64,000 nucleotides of DNA, taken from NCBI GenBank assembly GCA_023381895.1, contig JAMCTA010000136.1:1-64000 (forward strand), in the 5' to 3' direction. Each line of letters begins with the position of its first letter. Position 1 is the first letter of the stretch. The notes below the pieces were generated by a model, which searched no databases, was not told where the DNA came from, and saw only the letters and a program-made list of their open reading frames with translations. Below are positions 35,825-45,185 of the stretch, piece by piece. A program made the position numbers and the translations under genes. The stretch is from Chloroflexota bacterium. Its GTDB lineage: Bacteria; Chloroflexota; UBA4733.

Positions 35825-36310
35825 TCATTCACTCACAAGCGCATGAAAGGCGCGCGCCCAGTGCACCAGTGGGCTCCCTGGCATCACAGTTGTCGCTAGC
35901 ACTTCCCCAATGAAGAGCGTGTGATCGACTGTTTCGATCGTTGTGGCAATGCGACAATCAAGACAGGCGAGGCAGTCTTCCAGAATCGGTGACCCGTTTG
36001 AGCTGAGTGTATAGGCCACAGAACGCAGCAATCGATAGTCTTCGTCATTGGCGTAGCCCAGACGTTCGGCCATATCTCCTTGATCATCCCGCAAGATGTG
36101 CACCGCAAACGAGCCACTCTTCACCATGAGATCGTGTGTGAGACCGTCTCGCCGAATGCTCACGAGGATGCTCGCGGGCTGAATCGAGACCGACAAGAAT
36201 GATGTCGCCAGCATGGCTCGAGGCACTCCGTTGTGCTGCACTGTGACGACTGTGACACCTGAGGCCCACTGACGCATGGCCTTACGGAATTCGTTGGAGC
36301 TCACAGTCAT
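35825..36310 (-). CDS. flavin reductase-like FMN-binding protein
   Basis: A 161-residue flavin reductase domain protein: FRKAMRQWASGVTVVT at the N terminus, SFLSVSIQPASILVSI for FMN binding, and the C-terminal LFIGEV. Such proteins reduce FMN or FAD with NAD(P)H for a partner monooxygenase or act as stand-alone reductases. No monooxygenase gene is adjacent. The ATG at 36310 is used because it fits family N termini; a start at 36391 would add 27 residues. A 14-bp palindrome lies 82 bases upstream of the ATG. Confidence 0.87.
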   Translation of the reverse strand: MTVSSNEFRKAMRQWASGVTVVTVQHNGVPRAMLATSFLSVSIQPASILVSIRRDGLTHDLMVKSGSFAVHILRDDQGDMAERLGYANDEDYRLLRSVAYTLSSNGSPILEDCLACLDCRIATTIETVDHTLFIGEVLATTVMPGSPLVHWARAFHALVSE

Positions 36311-36391
36311 TTCGCGAGTATCCGTATGCTCAAGATGCTCAAGCGCCGACCTGGTGCTTGTCCCTTTGTTTGCTGCCAAGGCGCACCTCAC

Positions 36392-36405
36392 GTTGCTGCA
36401 GCAAC
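36392..36405. promoter_or_regulatory. 14-bp perfect palindrome, candidate operator
   Basis: GTTGCTGCAGCAAC reads identically on both strands. It lies upstream of the flavin reductase gene, in the 226-base gap between that start codon and the thiE stop. It is a size typical for a dimeric regulator site. No protein can be assigned. Confidence 0.35.
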
Positions 36406-36536
36406 ACTAGCCGCCACGCTGTCCATTTGTCAAACCCCTCCTGGTGTGGTCCGTTCTTCACCCCTCATCGTTGGTGGTTGGTCGTCGTAAGGTTAAGGCG
36501 ACACCACAGCACGCTCAGCTTGCAATCAACTTCGTA

Positions 36537-37199
36537 TCAGCGTGGCGCTGGCCTCTGGAGCGCGTGCCAAGACGCTTGCAACGCTTCGGCCAGACGGCGT
36601 GTGGCTAGCCCTGGATTCGTTGTAGCGAAGATGGCCGAGACGACGGCGATTCCTGCTGCACCAGCAGCGATGACGTCGCCAACTTGCTCGACAGCGATTC
36701 CGCCAATGGCGATGACCGGTACAGTCACCGCTGTGACTACCTCGGAGAGGGCGGCGATGCCGCGACCTGGACTTCCTGGATGGGTCTGTGTAGGAAAGAC
36801 ATTGCCAAATATGAGATAGTCCACCCCTTGCGCTGCTGCTTTCTGGGCGGATGCGACGCTGTGTACGGAGGCTCCGAGCAGCACACGTGGTCCGAGCAGC
36901 AGCCGTGCCTGACCAAGCCTGTTGTCGTGATCCGGAAGATGCAGGCCGGAAATACCGCTGACACGGGCGGCTTCGAGCGCGCCATTTACGACGATCGGCA
37001 CTGCATCTCCTACGACATCGACCACCATCCGAGTGATCTGCAGCTGCTCAGCCAGCGTGCTGTCCTTGATCCGGAGTTGGACAACGGTCGCTCCAGCTAC
37101 CGCAGCGACCTGGATCACCTCGACAAGTCGCCGGGGGGGAATGTGCGGGGGAGTTACCAGGTGGAACTCCGGTAAGGTGAGGGCAGTGTGTTCACTCAA
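36537..37199 (-). CDS. thiE: thiamine-phosphate synthase / TenI family
   Basis: Joins the pyrimidine and thiazole halves of thiamine phosphate, in a TIM-barrel fold of about 220 residues. Visible motifs are QLRIKD (phosphate and pyrimidine contacts), VNGALEAA, GLHLPDHD, GASVHS, DYLIFGNVFPTQTHPG and VIAIGGI. Leu-Pro rather than Leu-Gly-Gln in GLHLPDHD, and the absence of other thi genes nearby, leave open a TenI-type function. The start is a TTG at 37199 overlapping the secF stop as TTGA. The ATG at 37268 would overlap secF by 70 bases. Confidence 0.8.
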   Translation of the reverse strand: MSEHTALTLPEFHLVTPPHIPPRRLVEVIQVAAVAGATVVQLRIKDSTLAEQLQITRMVVDVVGDAVPIVVNGALEAARVSGISGLHLPDHDNRLGQARLLLGPRVLLGASVHSVASAQKAAAQGVDYLIFGNVFPTQTHPGSPGRGIAALSEVVTAVTVPVIAIGGIAVEQVGDVIAAGAAGIAVVSAIFATTNPGLATRRLAEALQASWHALQRPAPR

Positions 37200-38146
37200 G
37201 ACTGAGGTATAGCCCGGCGCAAGCCAAGTAGACGGGGAAAGAACTGGTGGAACTCGCGGTTTTGCCATACGACAAGGAGGCAGCTAGCATTGAAGATGGA
37301 CGAATAGGTACCGCTAAAGATGCCGATGAGTAGCGCAAGCACGAATAGCCGGATGCTCACTCCACCAAACATGTACAAGGCCAGCAGCGTAAGCAACACG
37401 GTGACTGAGGTGTTCAGGCTACGCACAAGTGTCTGGACGATGCTGTTATTGACAACGACTTCGAACGGCTCCCCCGTTCGTCGCTGAAGGTTTTCGCGAA
37501 TACGATCGAAGACCACGATCGTGTCGTGTACAGAGAAGCCAATAACTGTCAGCATTGCTGTCACAAAGAGCGCATCAACCTCGATGGCGAACAGCTTACC
37601 AAGAATGGCGAAAATGCCCATCACCACGAGAACATCGTGGAGCAAGGCAGCAAGAGCACACACTCCGAAGCGAAGAGGGAAGGATACATTGCGGAAGGCA
37701 TACCAGATGTACATGAGAATGAGTGCGCTCGCGGCAAGTACGGCGAGAATAGCTTGGTGGGTTGTTTCACTGCCAATGATCGGGCCAATGCTCTGGAATT
37801 GCAGCTCCGTGACTGGGCCGAACTTGGCCTGAAGATCTGCCTCGACCTTGCCCTTCTGGTCATTTGGCGGTTGAGTGCTCATCACCTTTGTGCGCAGAAA
37901 GTAGCTGTTCGGAGTGGTAGTACTCGTGATGGCTTGTACGGATGAATCTGGAAAGCCATCATTGGCGAGCACCTGCAGAATCGCTGTGGAGGAGACCGGA
38001 TGCTGGAACTGGACGGTCAGCTCTGACCCGCCTGTGAAGTCGATTCCGGGCCGGAGGCCGAAGAAGATGAGTGCAAGAAGGCCGGGGACGATGATGAGGA
38101 GAGAGATGCGGAAGTACCAGTAGCGTTTACCAATGATGTCAAGCAC
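37196..38146 (-). CDS. secF: protein translocase subunit SecF
   Basis: Works with SecD to drive protein export using the proton gradient. The 316-residue protein has six transmembrane helices, with the first periplasmic loop after FFGLRPGIDFTGGSEL. The conserved signature FSVHDTIVVFDRIREN is in TM4-5, and a NTSVTVLLTLLALYMFGG segment follows. It starts eight bases inside the end of secD and ends overlapping the thiE start. Confidence 0.95.
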   Translation of the reverse strand: MLDIIGKRYWYFRISLLIIVPGLLALIFFGLRPGIDFTGGSELTVQFQHPVSSTAILQVLANDGFPDSSVQAITSTTTPNSYFLRTKVMSTQPPNDQKGKVEADLQAKFGPVTELQFQSIGPIIGSETTHQAILAVLAASALILMYIWYAFRNVSFPLRFGVCALAALLHDVLVVMGIFAILGKLFAIEVDALFVTAMLTVIGFSVHDTIVVFDRIRENLQRRTGEPFEVVVNNSIVQTLVRSLNTSVTVLLTLLALYMFGGVSIRLFVLALLIGIFSGTYSSIFNASCLLVVWQNREFHQFFPRLLGLRRAIPQS

Positions 38147-39512
38147 TGGCAGGTGCCCTTTCCACGCCGAAGAACTCGCTCCGTCGTGCCGGTGGGAAGG
38201 TCGCCAGGACGCGTAAGAAGGTACGGGTGACGAAGATTGCTGAGAACATGCTCGTAACTACTCCGATGAAGAGAGTAAGCGCGAATCCGCGAATTGATCC
38301 TTGGCCGAACACGTAGAGCACGGCGCAGGTGAGCATCGTCGACACGTTCGAGTCTCGAATGGAAGGCCAGGAGCGATCGAATGCGGCTTCCAGCGCTGCA
38401 CTGAGTGTCTTGCCAAAGCGGAGCTCCTCCTTGAGCCGTTCAAAGGTCAGCACGTTAGCGTCAACGGCCATTCCGATACTGAGAATGAAACCCGCGATTC
38501 CGGCTAGTGTCAGTGTTACCGGTATCCACTTGAATATTGCGAAGACCAGCAGCGCGTAGACGAGCAGCGCGAGATCGGCAACGAGGCCCGGGAGACGGTA
38601 GTAGACGAGCATGAAGAGAATAACGATGACAAGGCCAATGATACCTGCGATGATGCTCCGATGGACCGAATCCTGCCCGAGTGTGGGGCCCACCTCTTGC
38701 TGCTGAATAATGGTCATCGGTACAGGAAGTGCACCATACTTGATCTCCAGCGCAATCCGCTTCGCATCATTGAGCGTCATGCTCCCACCACTGATGACGA
38801 ACTGGGTATTGAGCGCTTGGCGGACCTGCGCCGATTCCACGACCACGCGGTCCATCGTCACAGTGAGGTACCTGCCGACATTCTGGGAAGAATAGGTTGT
38901 CATCTTGCTTCCGGCCTCGGATTTCAACGTGACTTGCACTTGCGGCTGCCCGAGCTGGTCATATCCGACTGAAGCAGACTGAACATCCGAACCGGTAAGA
39001 ACGACCGGTGGATTGCCAATTTGCTGCGGCGTAGGACAGCCGGCTGGAGGATTGGCGACGGACGGCAGTTTGCCATTTGAATAGGGGATGGGGCAACCAA
39101 CAGGGATCGGCAAGCTGCCAGTATTCAAGAATTCGAGCTGTCCGGTTGAGCCGAAGAGCCTGATCGCTTGCTCCGGATTCTTGAGGCCGGGTAGCTCGAC
39201 AATGATGCGGTTGGTACCAGAGAGCTGGATGACGGGTTCGGCAACACCCAATCCGTTGATTCGGTTCTCGATGACTCCTTTAGCGGCGACCATTTCTTCG
39301 TGAGTGACCGGTTTGTTATTCGTAGGCGCGGCTTGGAGCATCACAGATAAGCCACCTTGAAGATCGAGACCTTCACTGATGATGATCGGCTTATCGATAG
39401 TGAAGCTCCCAGAGTGGATGTAGATTCCGGGATTCCCTGGCCAATCAATGAAGGCAGCTACAAGCGCCAAGACGATGACGAAGACTAATCGCACCACGGT
39501 GGAACGCCGCAT
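38139..39512 (-). CDS. secD: protein translocase subunit SecD
   Basis: Forms the SecDF translocation motor. The 457-residue protein has an N-terminal helix, GLDLQGGLSVML at about 48, a periplasmic region containing the NRINGLGVAEPVIQ and IIVELPGL repeats, and six-helix C-terminal membrane domain with AGFILSIGMAVDANVLTFERLKEE. Length is moderate, shorter than E. coli SecD. secF follows with an eight-base overlap. yajC is not present upstream. Confidence 0.95.
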   Translation of the reverse strand: MRRSTVVRLVFVIVLALVAAFIDWPGNPGIYIHSGSFTIDKPIIISEGLDLQGGLSVMLQAAPTNNKPVTHEEMVAAKGVIENRINGLGVAEPVIQLSGTNRIIVELPGLKNPEQAIRLFGSTGQLEFLNTGSLPIPVGCPIPYSNGKLPSVANPPAGCPTPQQIGNPPVVLTGSDVQSASVGYDQLGQPQVQVTLKSEAGSKMTTYSSQNVGRYLTVTMDRVVVESAQVRQALNTQFVISGGSMTLNDAKRIALEIKYGALPVPMTIIQQQEVGPTLGQDSVHRSIIAGIIGLVIVILFMLVYYRLPGLVADLALLVYALLVFAIFKWIPVTLTLAGIAGFILSIGMAVDANVLTFERLKEELRFGKTLSAALEAAFDRSWPSIRDSNVSTMLTCAVLYVFGQGSIRGFALTLFIGVVTSMFSAIFVTRTFLRVLATFPPARRSEFFGVERAPASA

Positions 39513-39665
39513 GCCTGTTTGACCGTTCGTTGTTTGCGCTGTTCTCTCCAGCCGAGTATAACGGCTAGGCTAGTCCTGACTTCGGGCGCGCGCAATCCTC
39601 GCACGACCTAACGGTGTCGTGCCATAAGATGAGGCGGCCCGAGCGGAGAGACTTCACGCTTCACA

Positions 39666-40094
39666 ATGGATGTGCTGCTCTCGAAAGGGGAAAAGGGTTT
39701 TTGGAGCGTCACGTGGTCGGACGAGTGGAGGAGGTGCTTCCTGGCAGCCGCAAGATTGTGGCAATCAGGGGCACTCGATCGGTTCTTCAACGTCCGTGGG
39801 AGCTTCTTTGCCTTACTGAATCGCTGCCCACATCAAGGTGCGCCACTCTACCTCGGCAAAGTCACCGGTACGAGCCTGCCGTCCGCTCCCGGAGAATATC
39901 GTTGGGGACGAGATGGTGAGATCGTGCGGTGTCCGTGGCACGGCTGGGAGTTTGATCTCACGACTGGTCGGTCGATCTTCAATCCACACCGCGTCCGTGT
40001 CCGTGCCTATCAGGTAAGCATCGAGTATGACGAGCCCACAGTGCCAACATTCGACGTCGAGGTGGTGCAGGGAACACTTGTAGTACACGTGTGA
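39666..40094 (+). CDS. Rieske [2Fe-2S] domain protein
   Basis: A 142-residue protein dominated by one Rieske domain. The cluster ligands are in CPHQGAPL (C54, H56) and CPWHGWEFD (C89, H92). A small beta sheet surrounds them and there is no catalytic oxygenase domain or membrane anchor. It resembles the small Rieske ferredoxins or the N-terminal domains of aromatic-ring oxygenases. It stands alone between secD and hemW, so partner enzyme and role are unknown. There is no strong ribosome-binding site before the ATG. Confidence 0.85.
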   Translation: MDVLLSKGEKGFWSVTWSDEWRRCFLAAARLWQSGALDRFFNVRGSFFALLNRCPHQGAPLYLGKVTGTSLPSAPGEYRWGRDGEIVRCPWHGWEFDLTTGRSIFNPHRVRVRAYQVSIEYDEPTVPTFDVEVVQGTLVVHV

Positions 40095-40181
40095 GGCAAG
40101 GGAAGAAGCATGCCGCACCTACGAGCTGTCATCACCGCGAGGAGTGAAGTGAGTTGAGCGTCTGGATCTGATGGCCGAGAC

Positions 40182-41462
40182 TTAGGTGCCATGGGGCCCA
40201 CCGAGACCAGACGATGTCGCTGTGCTCCGGGAACTGCGTTGAACTGTCGCGGCATCGAAGGCAGCGATGAGCTGGGCGGTGATGCTGTGCAACACAAGCC
40301 AGTGGCGTTCTGGAACGCGCAGAGCCGGGCCGTCTACGGAGATGAAGCCGAGATGCTGCAGCATCTCGATGCTGCTAGCACACTGCTCGAAGATATTGAC
40401 ACCGGTGCTACGCTGGAACTCAGGAATCTGCAATCCCGCGTCTGTCCGGAGTGGCAAGAGGAGAAGCTCGTGGGCGCGTTCTCGGGCGGTGAGGAGCTCG
40501 ATCTCGCAGCGGGAAGCGCCATTAGCCTCGACCTCCTGGCAGTAACGCAGGGCTATAGGCTGGTTGCGCCAGCGCATTCCTCGGACATAACCCACTGCTC
40601 CTGCGCCGAGACCGACGTAGTTGGCGCCACGCCAGTAGAGGCTATTGTGCACGGATTGTGCACCAGGGCGGGCCCAGTTGGAGACTTCGTAGTGGATAAA
40701 TCCCCTCCTGGTAAGCTCCTGGCAGGCAAATGAGTACTCTTCCGCCACGGTGTCGTCATCGGGAACGTGTATGCGACCGCTCGCAACGTGACGGGCTAGA
40801 GGCGTGCCGTGTTCAAGTGTCAATGCATAGCACGAGAGATGATCAACGCCAAGGTCAACTGCCCGGCAGAGCGAATCCCGCCACCCTTCTGGAGTCTGCT
40901 GAGGAAGGCCGTATATGAGGTCGGTGCTCACCGAGAAGCTTCCTGCATCGCGAAGCCCCGAGATGGCCGCCGTTGCTCGGGCACTGGTATGCAGACGCCC
41001 CACCCTACGAAGCAGTTGATCGTCGAACGTCTGAACGCCTAGACTGACGCGCGACACACCTGCAGACTGCAACCCTGAGATGAGATGATCCGTGACATCT
41101 TCGGGATTCAGCTCTACCGAGACCTCGGCACCATCTGTGAAGGAAAACTCGCTGTGTAGACTTTCAATCAACTGACGCAGCAAGACTGAGTCTAGAGCAG
41201 AGGGAGTACCGCCGCCGAGGAAGAGGCTAGCCGCGGGAGGTGCGTTCTTCCAAGAGTGTGCTTCTGTTGCGACCGCCTTGACGTAGCGGTGGAAGAGACT
41301 CTCAAGCCCCTTGTACTTGACGAAGTCGCAATACGTGCACAGCATCCGGCAGAACGGGACGTGAACGTAGACACCGAACGGCTCGTCAGGCAGCGTTGCC
41401 GGCGAGGCTTGGTCGTGTGTGGTGTCGGCGCAACAAGCGCTGTGCTCAGGAAGTGACTTCAT
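40182..41462 (-). CDS. hemW: radical SAM haem chaperone HemW
   Basis: An anaerobic-type coproporphyrinogen oxidase paralogue, thought to deliver haem. The radical SAM motif is FCRMLCTYCDFVKYKG (CxxxCxxC). Upstream is the VYVHVPFC opening, and it has GGGTPSALD, VSLGVQTFDDQLLRRVGR and DLIYGLPQQT, all HemW signatures. The 426-residue length fits. The ATG at 41462 overlaps the mazG end by 17 bases; the longer frame up to 41627 would lie wholly inside that gene. Confidence 0.93.
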   Translation of the reverse strand: MKSLPEHSACCADTTHDQASPATLPDEPFGVYVHVPFCRMLCTYCDFVKYKGLESLFHRYVKAVATEAHSWKNAPPAASLFLGGGTPSALDSVLLRQLIESLHSEFSFTDGAEVSVELNPEDVTDHLISGLQSAGVSRVSLGVQTFDDQLLRRVGRLHTSARATAAISGLRDAGSFSVSTDLIYGLPQQTPEGWRDSLCRAVDLGVDHLSCYALTLEHGTPLARHVASGRIHVPDDDTVAEEYSFACQELTRRGFIHYEVSNWARPGAQSVHNSLYWRGANYVGLGAGAVGYVRGMRWRNQPIALRYCQEVEANGASRCEIELLTARERAHELLLLPLRTDAGLQIPEFQRSTGVNIFEQCASSIEMLQHLGFISVDGPALRVPERHWLVLHSITAQLIAAFDAATVQRSSRSTATSSGLGGPHGT

Positions 41463-42963
41463 CTTGTTGAGTATTTGTGAGCTGAGTTTTGGCCTGCTTC
41501 CAGAGTGCCAGTAACGTATCGAGGTCGACGCTGCCGAGCGAGTCCCCGTGTGTTGTAAGGCGCCGCTCAATGAAGCGAAAGCGGTCGGCGAAGCGTTGAG
41601 CGGCGAGCCGGAGGCTCTCTTCTGCATCGATACCCATCATACTGCCCAGGCCGACTGCGGCGAACAGAACATCACCGAGCTCGTATTGCTGGCCACTCGC
41701 GGAGATAGCGCTACGAAGCTCTTGAAGTTCTTCTTCGAGCTTGTGCCAAGCTGCTGCTTCGTCTGCCCAGATGAATCCGGAGCTAGCAGCACGCTGGATC
41801 GTGAGCAAGGCACGCGTCAGTGCAGGTAGGGCCGCGGGGATACCATCGAGCACGGAGTTTCGCTGGTGACCTTCTGCTTGTTTGATTGCACTCCAGTTTC
41901 TCAGAACTTCTGCACTGGAGCTCACGGATGCTGAGCCGAACACGTGGGGGTGGCGGCGGAGGAGCTTAGCGCAGAGCGCTGCCACTACCTCACCGAGGTC
42001 GTAGGCACCCTCTTCTTTGCCGATCTGGGCGTGGAATACTATCTGGAGAAGCACATCTCCGAGCTCTTCGATCTGGGCCTCGGCGTCATCTCGATCAAGT
42101 GCTTCTATCAACTCGAAGGATTCCTCGAGAAGATACTGCTTCAATGAGGCGTGGGTCTGTTCGCGATCCCAGGGACACCCTGCCGGCGACCGGAGCTGCT
42201 CCAGAATCTTCTCGAGGGTGCGCAAGGATGATAGTGGGGATAGGCCCTGCAGCGGCGGAACCCATATGGAGCAGAGACGGTCCGGTGCCTCGGAGTGGTC
42301 GAGATCCTCCACCGGCAAGGCAATAATGGATTCCTCATGAGGGATGAGCGCATAGCGTACTAGTTGCACCACATGACTGGCAGGAAAGTATTGCAGCAGC
42401 CACTGCTTGACCTGCGATGCTACTGCACGAGAATAGACCTGCAGAATAACAAGTGGTGCCCAGGGTGATGGGAATCCGGGCTGAGTAAGCTCATGACCAA
42501 GCGAATACGCATCCGCAACTTGCAGACCGTCGAGGGGGTCCGCTCCCATAACTTGACAGATGGCTTCAATGGAAGATAGCCCCGGAACGACTTCGACGGT
42601 GATTCCGGCCTTGGGTGCTTGCTCAAGCAACAACTGCACTGTGCGCTCCCCCACGAGAGGGTGGCCTGGAACGGCGTAGGTTATGGTGCCGGACGTTGTG
42701 GTGGCTTTCTGGATCAGCTCAGTAACGACACTATGATACACGCTATCGAAACTGGCCGCATTTTCATAGTAGGTGTCGAAGCTGGTCCATGACACTCTCC
42801 CGAGAAGCTCGTGTGCTTCGCCTGATGCCACAGCCGCTAGTGTCGGGTGGTGCTCAGTTCGCACGAATAGGGCTGAGGCAGAGCGAAGGGCACGCACCGC
42901 TGCGATGGTCAGCGCCTCGACAGGTCCGGGGCCCAAGCCTACGACGACGATCTGACCTGTCAC
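41446..42963 (-). CDS. mazG: YabN-type tetrapyrrole methylase and MazG nucleotide pyrophosphohydrolase fusion
   Basis: A two-domain 505-residue protein. About 1-235 is a tetrapyrrole methylase-like domain (VVGLGPGPVEALT, YAVPGHPLVGERTV, VVPGLSSIEA) of uncertain activity. About 245-495 is MazG, a nucleoside triphosphate pyrophosphohydrolase, with the metal-binding EEsFE-type (LEESFELIEALD) and EELGDVLLQIVFHA motifs and a second copy, ELGDVLFAAVG. This fusion is known in Bacillus YabN. A GTG start at 42963 overlaps the stop of the unknown gene upstream by four bases (GTGA), and its own end overlaps hemW. Confidence 0.93.
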   Translation of the reverse strand: MTGQIVVVGLGPGPVEALTIAAVRALRSASALFVRTEHHPTLAAVASGEAHELLGRVSWTSFDTYYENAASFDSVYHSVVTELIQKATTTSGTITYAVPGHPLVGERTVQLLLEQAPKAGITVEVVPGLSSIEAICQVMGADPLDGLQVADAYSLGHELTQPGFPSPWAPLVILQVYSRAVASQVKQWLLQYFPASHVVQLVRYALIPHEESIIALPVEDLDHSEAPDRLCSIWVPPLQGLSPLSSLRTLEKILEQLRSPAGCPWDREQTHASLKQYLLEESFELIEALDRDDAEAQIEELGDVLLQIVFHAQIGKEEGAYDLGEVVAALCAKLLRRHPHVFGSASVSSSAEVLRNWSAIKQAEGHQRNSVLDGIPAALPALTRALLTIQRAASSGFIWADEAAAWHKLEEELQELRSAISASGQQYELGDVLFAAVGLGSMMGIDAEESLRLAAQRFADRFRFIERRLTTHGDSLGSVDLDTLLALWKQAKTQLTNTQQDEVTS

Positions 42964-43781
42964 CTACGGGACCGACCTTTCAGTATCGGGGGGCTCATCC
43001 ACTTCTCGAACTGCTGCGCGGTGCCATCAGGGCGACCCGGGAGCACGAGCCGCCGGCGAGCGGCGACCCATTGCCGTCGCAGCTCGTCGAGGCCGCGCTT
43101 GGTATCTGAGGCGACACGTGCTGGGAGACAGTAGAGGACACGCCGCTTGAACAGGAAGTAGGTGAAGGCCTTGAACTGGTCGACATCGAGCTCAGTCTGC
43201 ACACGAAGAGCGTGACTCTCATTGAACTCCGCGAGGAGCTCCGCTTCTGGGGCACCATACAAGTCGCGGTAGATCGCATCAAGTGCTGCAGCAGAAGCGC
43301 GGCCGCTGACCGTGGAACGCCGTGCCTCTTCTTCGAGCAAGAAGAAGAGTGCCTCTTCCACAACAACACCATAGAAAAAGTTCAGAAAACAGCGGTATCG
43401 ATCTGGACCGATGTACTCCCGAAATGCCTCGGTCGAGAGTATCAGTGGAGGCTCACCGTGGAAGATGAGGGTGGTTCGCTCTTCGTCCGGTATGAGGTCG
43501 CGTATCTCGGCAGTCAGTCTCTCGGCAAGCACCAGCCAGTCCAGCGCTTCTCCACCGACGAGATAGGTGAGCTGGCGACCGTGAAAGCGTTCCACCGGCT
43601 CTTCCCAACGAGCAATGGCTTGCAGTAGCGCCACGTACCAGTGGTCGCCGCACTCGATATCCTGACGCAGCCGGGTAATGATGTTGTTGATTGCTAGGCG
43701 TGTTTCTGCTGTGGTTCTTCCCGGCGAAGAAGATGATCTACCGTTTGACCTAAGGCTTGTGGATTGCTCTTCTGCTGCCAT
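42960..43781 (-). CDS. conserved hypothetical protein upstream of mazG
   Basis: A 273-residue cytosolic protein I do not recognise. The first 25 residues are Ser/Arg-rich and probably disordered. The rest is helical and acidic-to-basic, with GEALDWLVLAERL, GEPPLILSTEAFREYIGPDRYRCFLNFFYG and LARVQTELDVDQFKAFTYFLFKRR-like segments that read as a folded helical domain. Its ATG is preceded by GAGGGAG, and its stop is shared with the mazG start, so the two genes are translationally coupled. Function unknown. Confidence 0.75.
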   Translation of the reverse strand: MAAEEQSTSLRSNGRSSSSPGRTTAETRLAINNIITRLRQDIECGDHWYVALLQAIARWEEPVERFHGRQLTYLVGGEALDWLVLAERLTAEIRDLIPDEERTTLIFHGEPPLILSTEAFREYIGPDRYRCFLNFFYGVVVEEALFFLLEEEARRSTVSGRASAAALDAIYRDLYGAPEAELLAEFNESHALRVQTELDVDQFKAFTYFLFKRRVLYCLPARVASDTKRGLDELRRQWVAARRRLVLPGRPDGTAQQFEKWMSPPILKGRSRR

Positions 43782-43951
43782 GGGGCTCCCTCGACCATTG
43801 CCTCACTGTGCAGACTATACGACGACGGGGAACTGCACTCGTAGCGATGCTGCGACGCACAGGGAACGCTCGTGGTGCTGGCCCGGACCTTGCTAAAACG
43901 TGGCTTGTACGTATCCAAAAGAGCAGTGAAACGAGGAGGGAGATCTCAGTA

Positions 43952-44410
43952 GTGACAACACTTAAGGTGGGCGATACGGCTCCGGACTTTACTCTGCAGT
44001 CAGCGCAGGGACCAGTTTCCTTATCGAGTCTACGTGGAAAGCGCGTTGTGCTGTACTTCTATCCAAAGGACGATACGCCGGGCTGTACGAAAGAAGCCTG
44101 CAGCTTTCGCGATAGCCTTCCGCACTTCGCAGAGAAAGGAGCCACCGTCTACGGGGTCAGTCCTGACTCGGTGAGCTCCCATGAGAAGTTCGCTGCCAAG
44201 TTTGAACTGCCCTTCACCCTTCTTGCTGATCCCAACCACGTAGTGGCGTCTGCCTACGGCGCGTGGGGGCCAAAGCGCTTTATGGGGCGTGAGTATGAAG
44301 GAGTCCTCCGGACGACATTCCTCATCGAGGAAGAAGGCAAGATTGCGCGAATCTTTGAGGATGTCAAGCCCGGCGGTCATGCCGAAGAGGTGCTGACAGC
44401 ACTGGGCTGA
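43952..44410 (+). CDS. bcp: peroxiredoxin of the BCP/PrxQ type
   Basis: A thiol peroxidase of 152 residues that reduces hydroperoxides. It opens VGDTAPDFTLQSAQG. The peroxidatic cysteine is in PGCTKEACSFRD, with the second Cys five residues later as in the atypical 2-Cys PrxQ subgroup. GVSPDSVSSHEKFA and FLIEEEGKI follow. The GTG at 43952 is used, with GGAGG 12 bases upstream. A longer frame from 43757 would add 65 residues with no counterpart in the family. Confidence 0.93.
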   Translation: MTTLKVGDTAPDFTLQSAQGPVSLSSLRGKRVVLYFYPKDDTPGCTKEACSFRDSLPHFAEKGATVYGVSPDSVSSHEKFAAKFELPFTLLADPNHVVASAYGAWGPKRFMGREYEGVLRTTFLIEEEGKIARIFEDVKPGGHAEEVLTALG

Positions 44411-44451
44411 TGGAGCATGATGGCGCTCGAGGAGGTACCGGTGAGGAGGCC

Positions 44452-44694
44452 GAAGGCGCAACGCAAATCGTTCCCACCGGAGTGCTTGGCGATCTCAGGT
44501 ACCTGCACGCCCGCGGTAGAGACAGGGCCAGGTCGCGGTGCGTATCATCGCATATCAGCGGGCAGTGTGCTGCCACTTCGGGCCCGAGCATTACCAGGTG
44601 AAGAGCGCCTGGCAGCTGACCCTCGTGATAGGGCATGGTCCTTCTATGCTGACGGCGGCCTGGCTACCGGCTCTTTTGCGGTTTCCCGTTGAGC
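44452..44694 (+). CDS. possible small protein of unknown function
   Basis: An 80-residue frame from GTG at 44452. A perfect GAGGAGG site lies a few bases upstream, which is the only real support. The protein is basic at the start and ends GGLATGSFAVSR, with no recognisable domain. Its last 31 bases overlap the convergent DUF3618-like gene. It may be spurious; otherwise the 253 bases between bcp and the next gene hold nothing I can identify. Confidence 0.22.
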
Positions 44695-45185
44695 TGCTCT
44701 AGAAAGCGTTGGATGAGCGACGACAAGATGAGGCCAACGGCGACCTCCGCGACGCGAATCAGGACACGCTCGCTGAGCGTGTGTTTGGGCTGCAATACCA
44801 CCGTACCTTGTGGCTTCTGACGAGCGTCAGTCTGCTCGATAAGCACGCGAAGGTCGCGCGCTTCCTCTGCGACTCTGGGTGGCAAGCCGCCGAGAGTCGC
44901 ATCGAGCGTTTCACGCAGAGAGCGTAGATAGCTGTTCTCAAGCGCTCGTTGCTTTGCACTTGGTCGGAGCAAGTAGTAGGTGCGGCGTGCCAGTCCCTTT
45001 GGCCCGCCTGCTACGATGAAGCCGATGGCAAAGGCTCCCGCGGCGAAGAGCAAAGGGCGTTGCCGGACGTGACGGCGCCAGTCAAGGATGTACCGGCCTG
45101 TCGTTTCGAGCTCATCGAAGAGCACGCCGATGCGCTGACGAGTCTGAGCTATCTGCTGATACGTCTGACTTGCGTTCTCACCCAT
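44664..45185 (-). CDS. DUF3618-like membrane protein
   Basis: A 173-residue protein. The N-terminal helix (IAQTRQRIGVLFDELETTGR) resembles the DUF3618 pattern found in actinobacterial and Chloroflexota envelope proteins. One hydrophobic segment (LLFAAGAFAIGFIVAGG) lies near 45-62, a charged coiled region follows, and there is a weaker hydrophobic stretch near 145. It overlaps the upstream holin-superfamily gene by 37 bases and is the last gene of a three-gene cassette. Function unknown. Confidence 0.7.
   Translation of the reverse strand: MGENASQTYQQIAQTRQRIGVLFDELETTGRYILDWRRHVRQRPLLFAAGAFAIGFIVAGGPKGLARRTYYLLRPSAKQRALENSYLRSLRETLDATLGGLPPRVAEEARDLRVLIEQTDARQKPQGTVVLQPKHTLSERVLIRVAEVAVGLILSSLIQRFLEQLNGKPQKSR

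Noticed and set aside
37199..37268. Longer thiE start at ATG 37268
   Set aside because: It would overlap secF by about 70 bases and add residues without counterparts in the family; TTG 37199 gives the usual N terminus.
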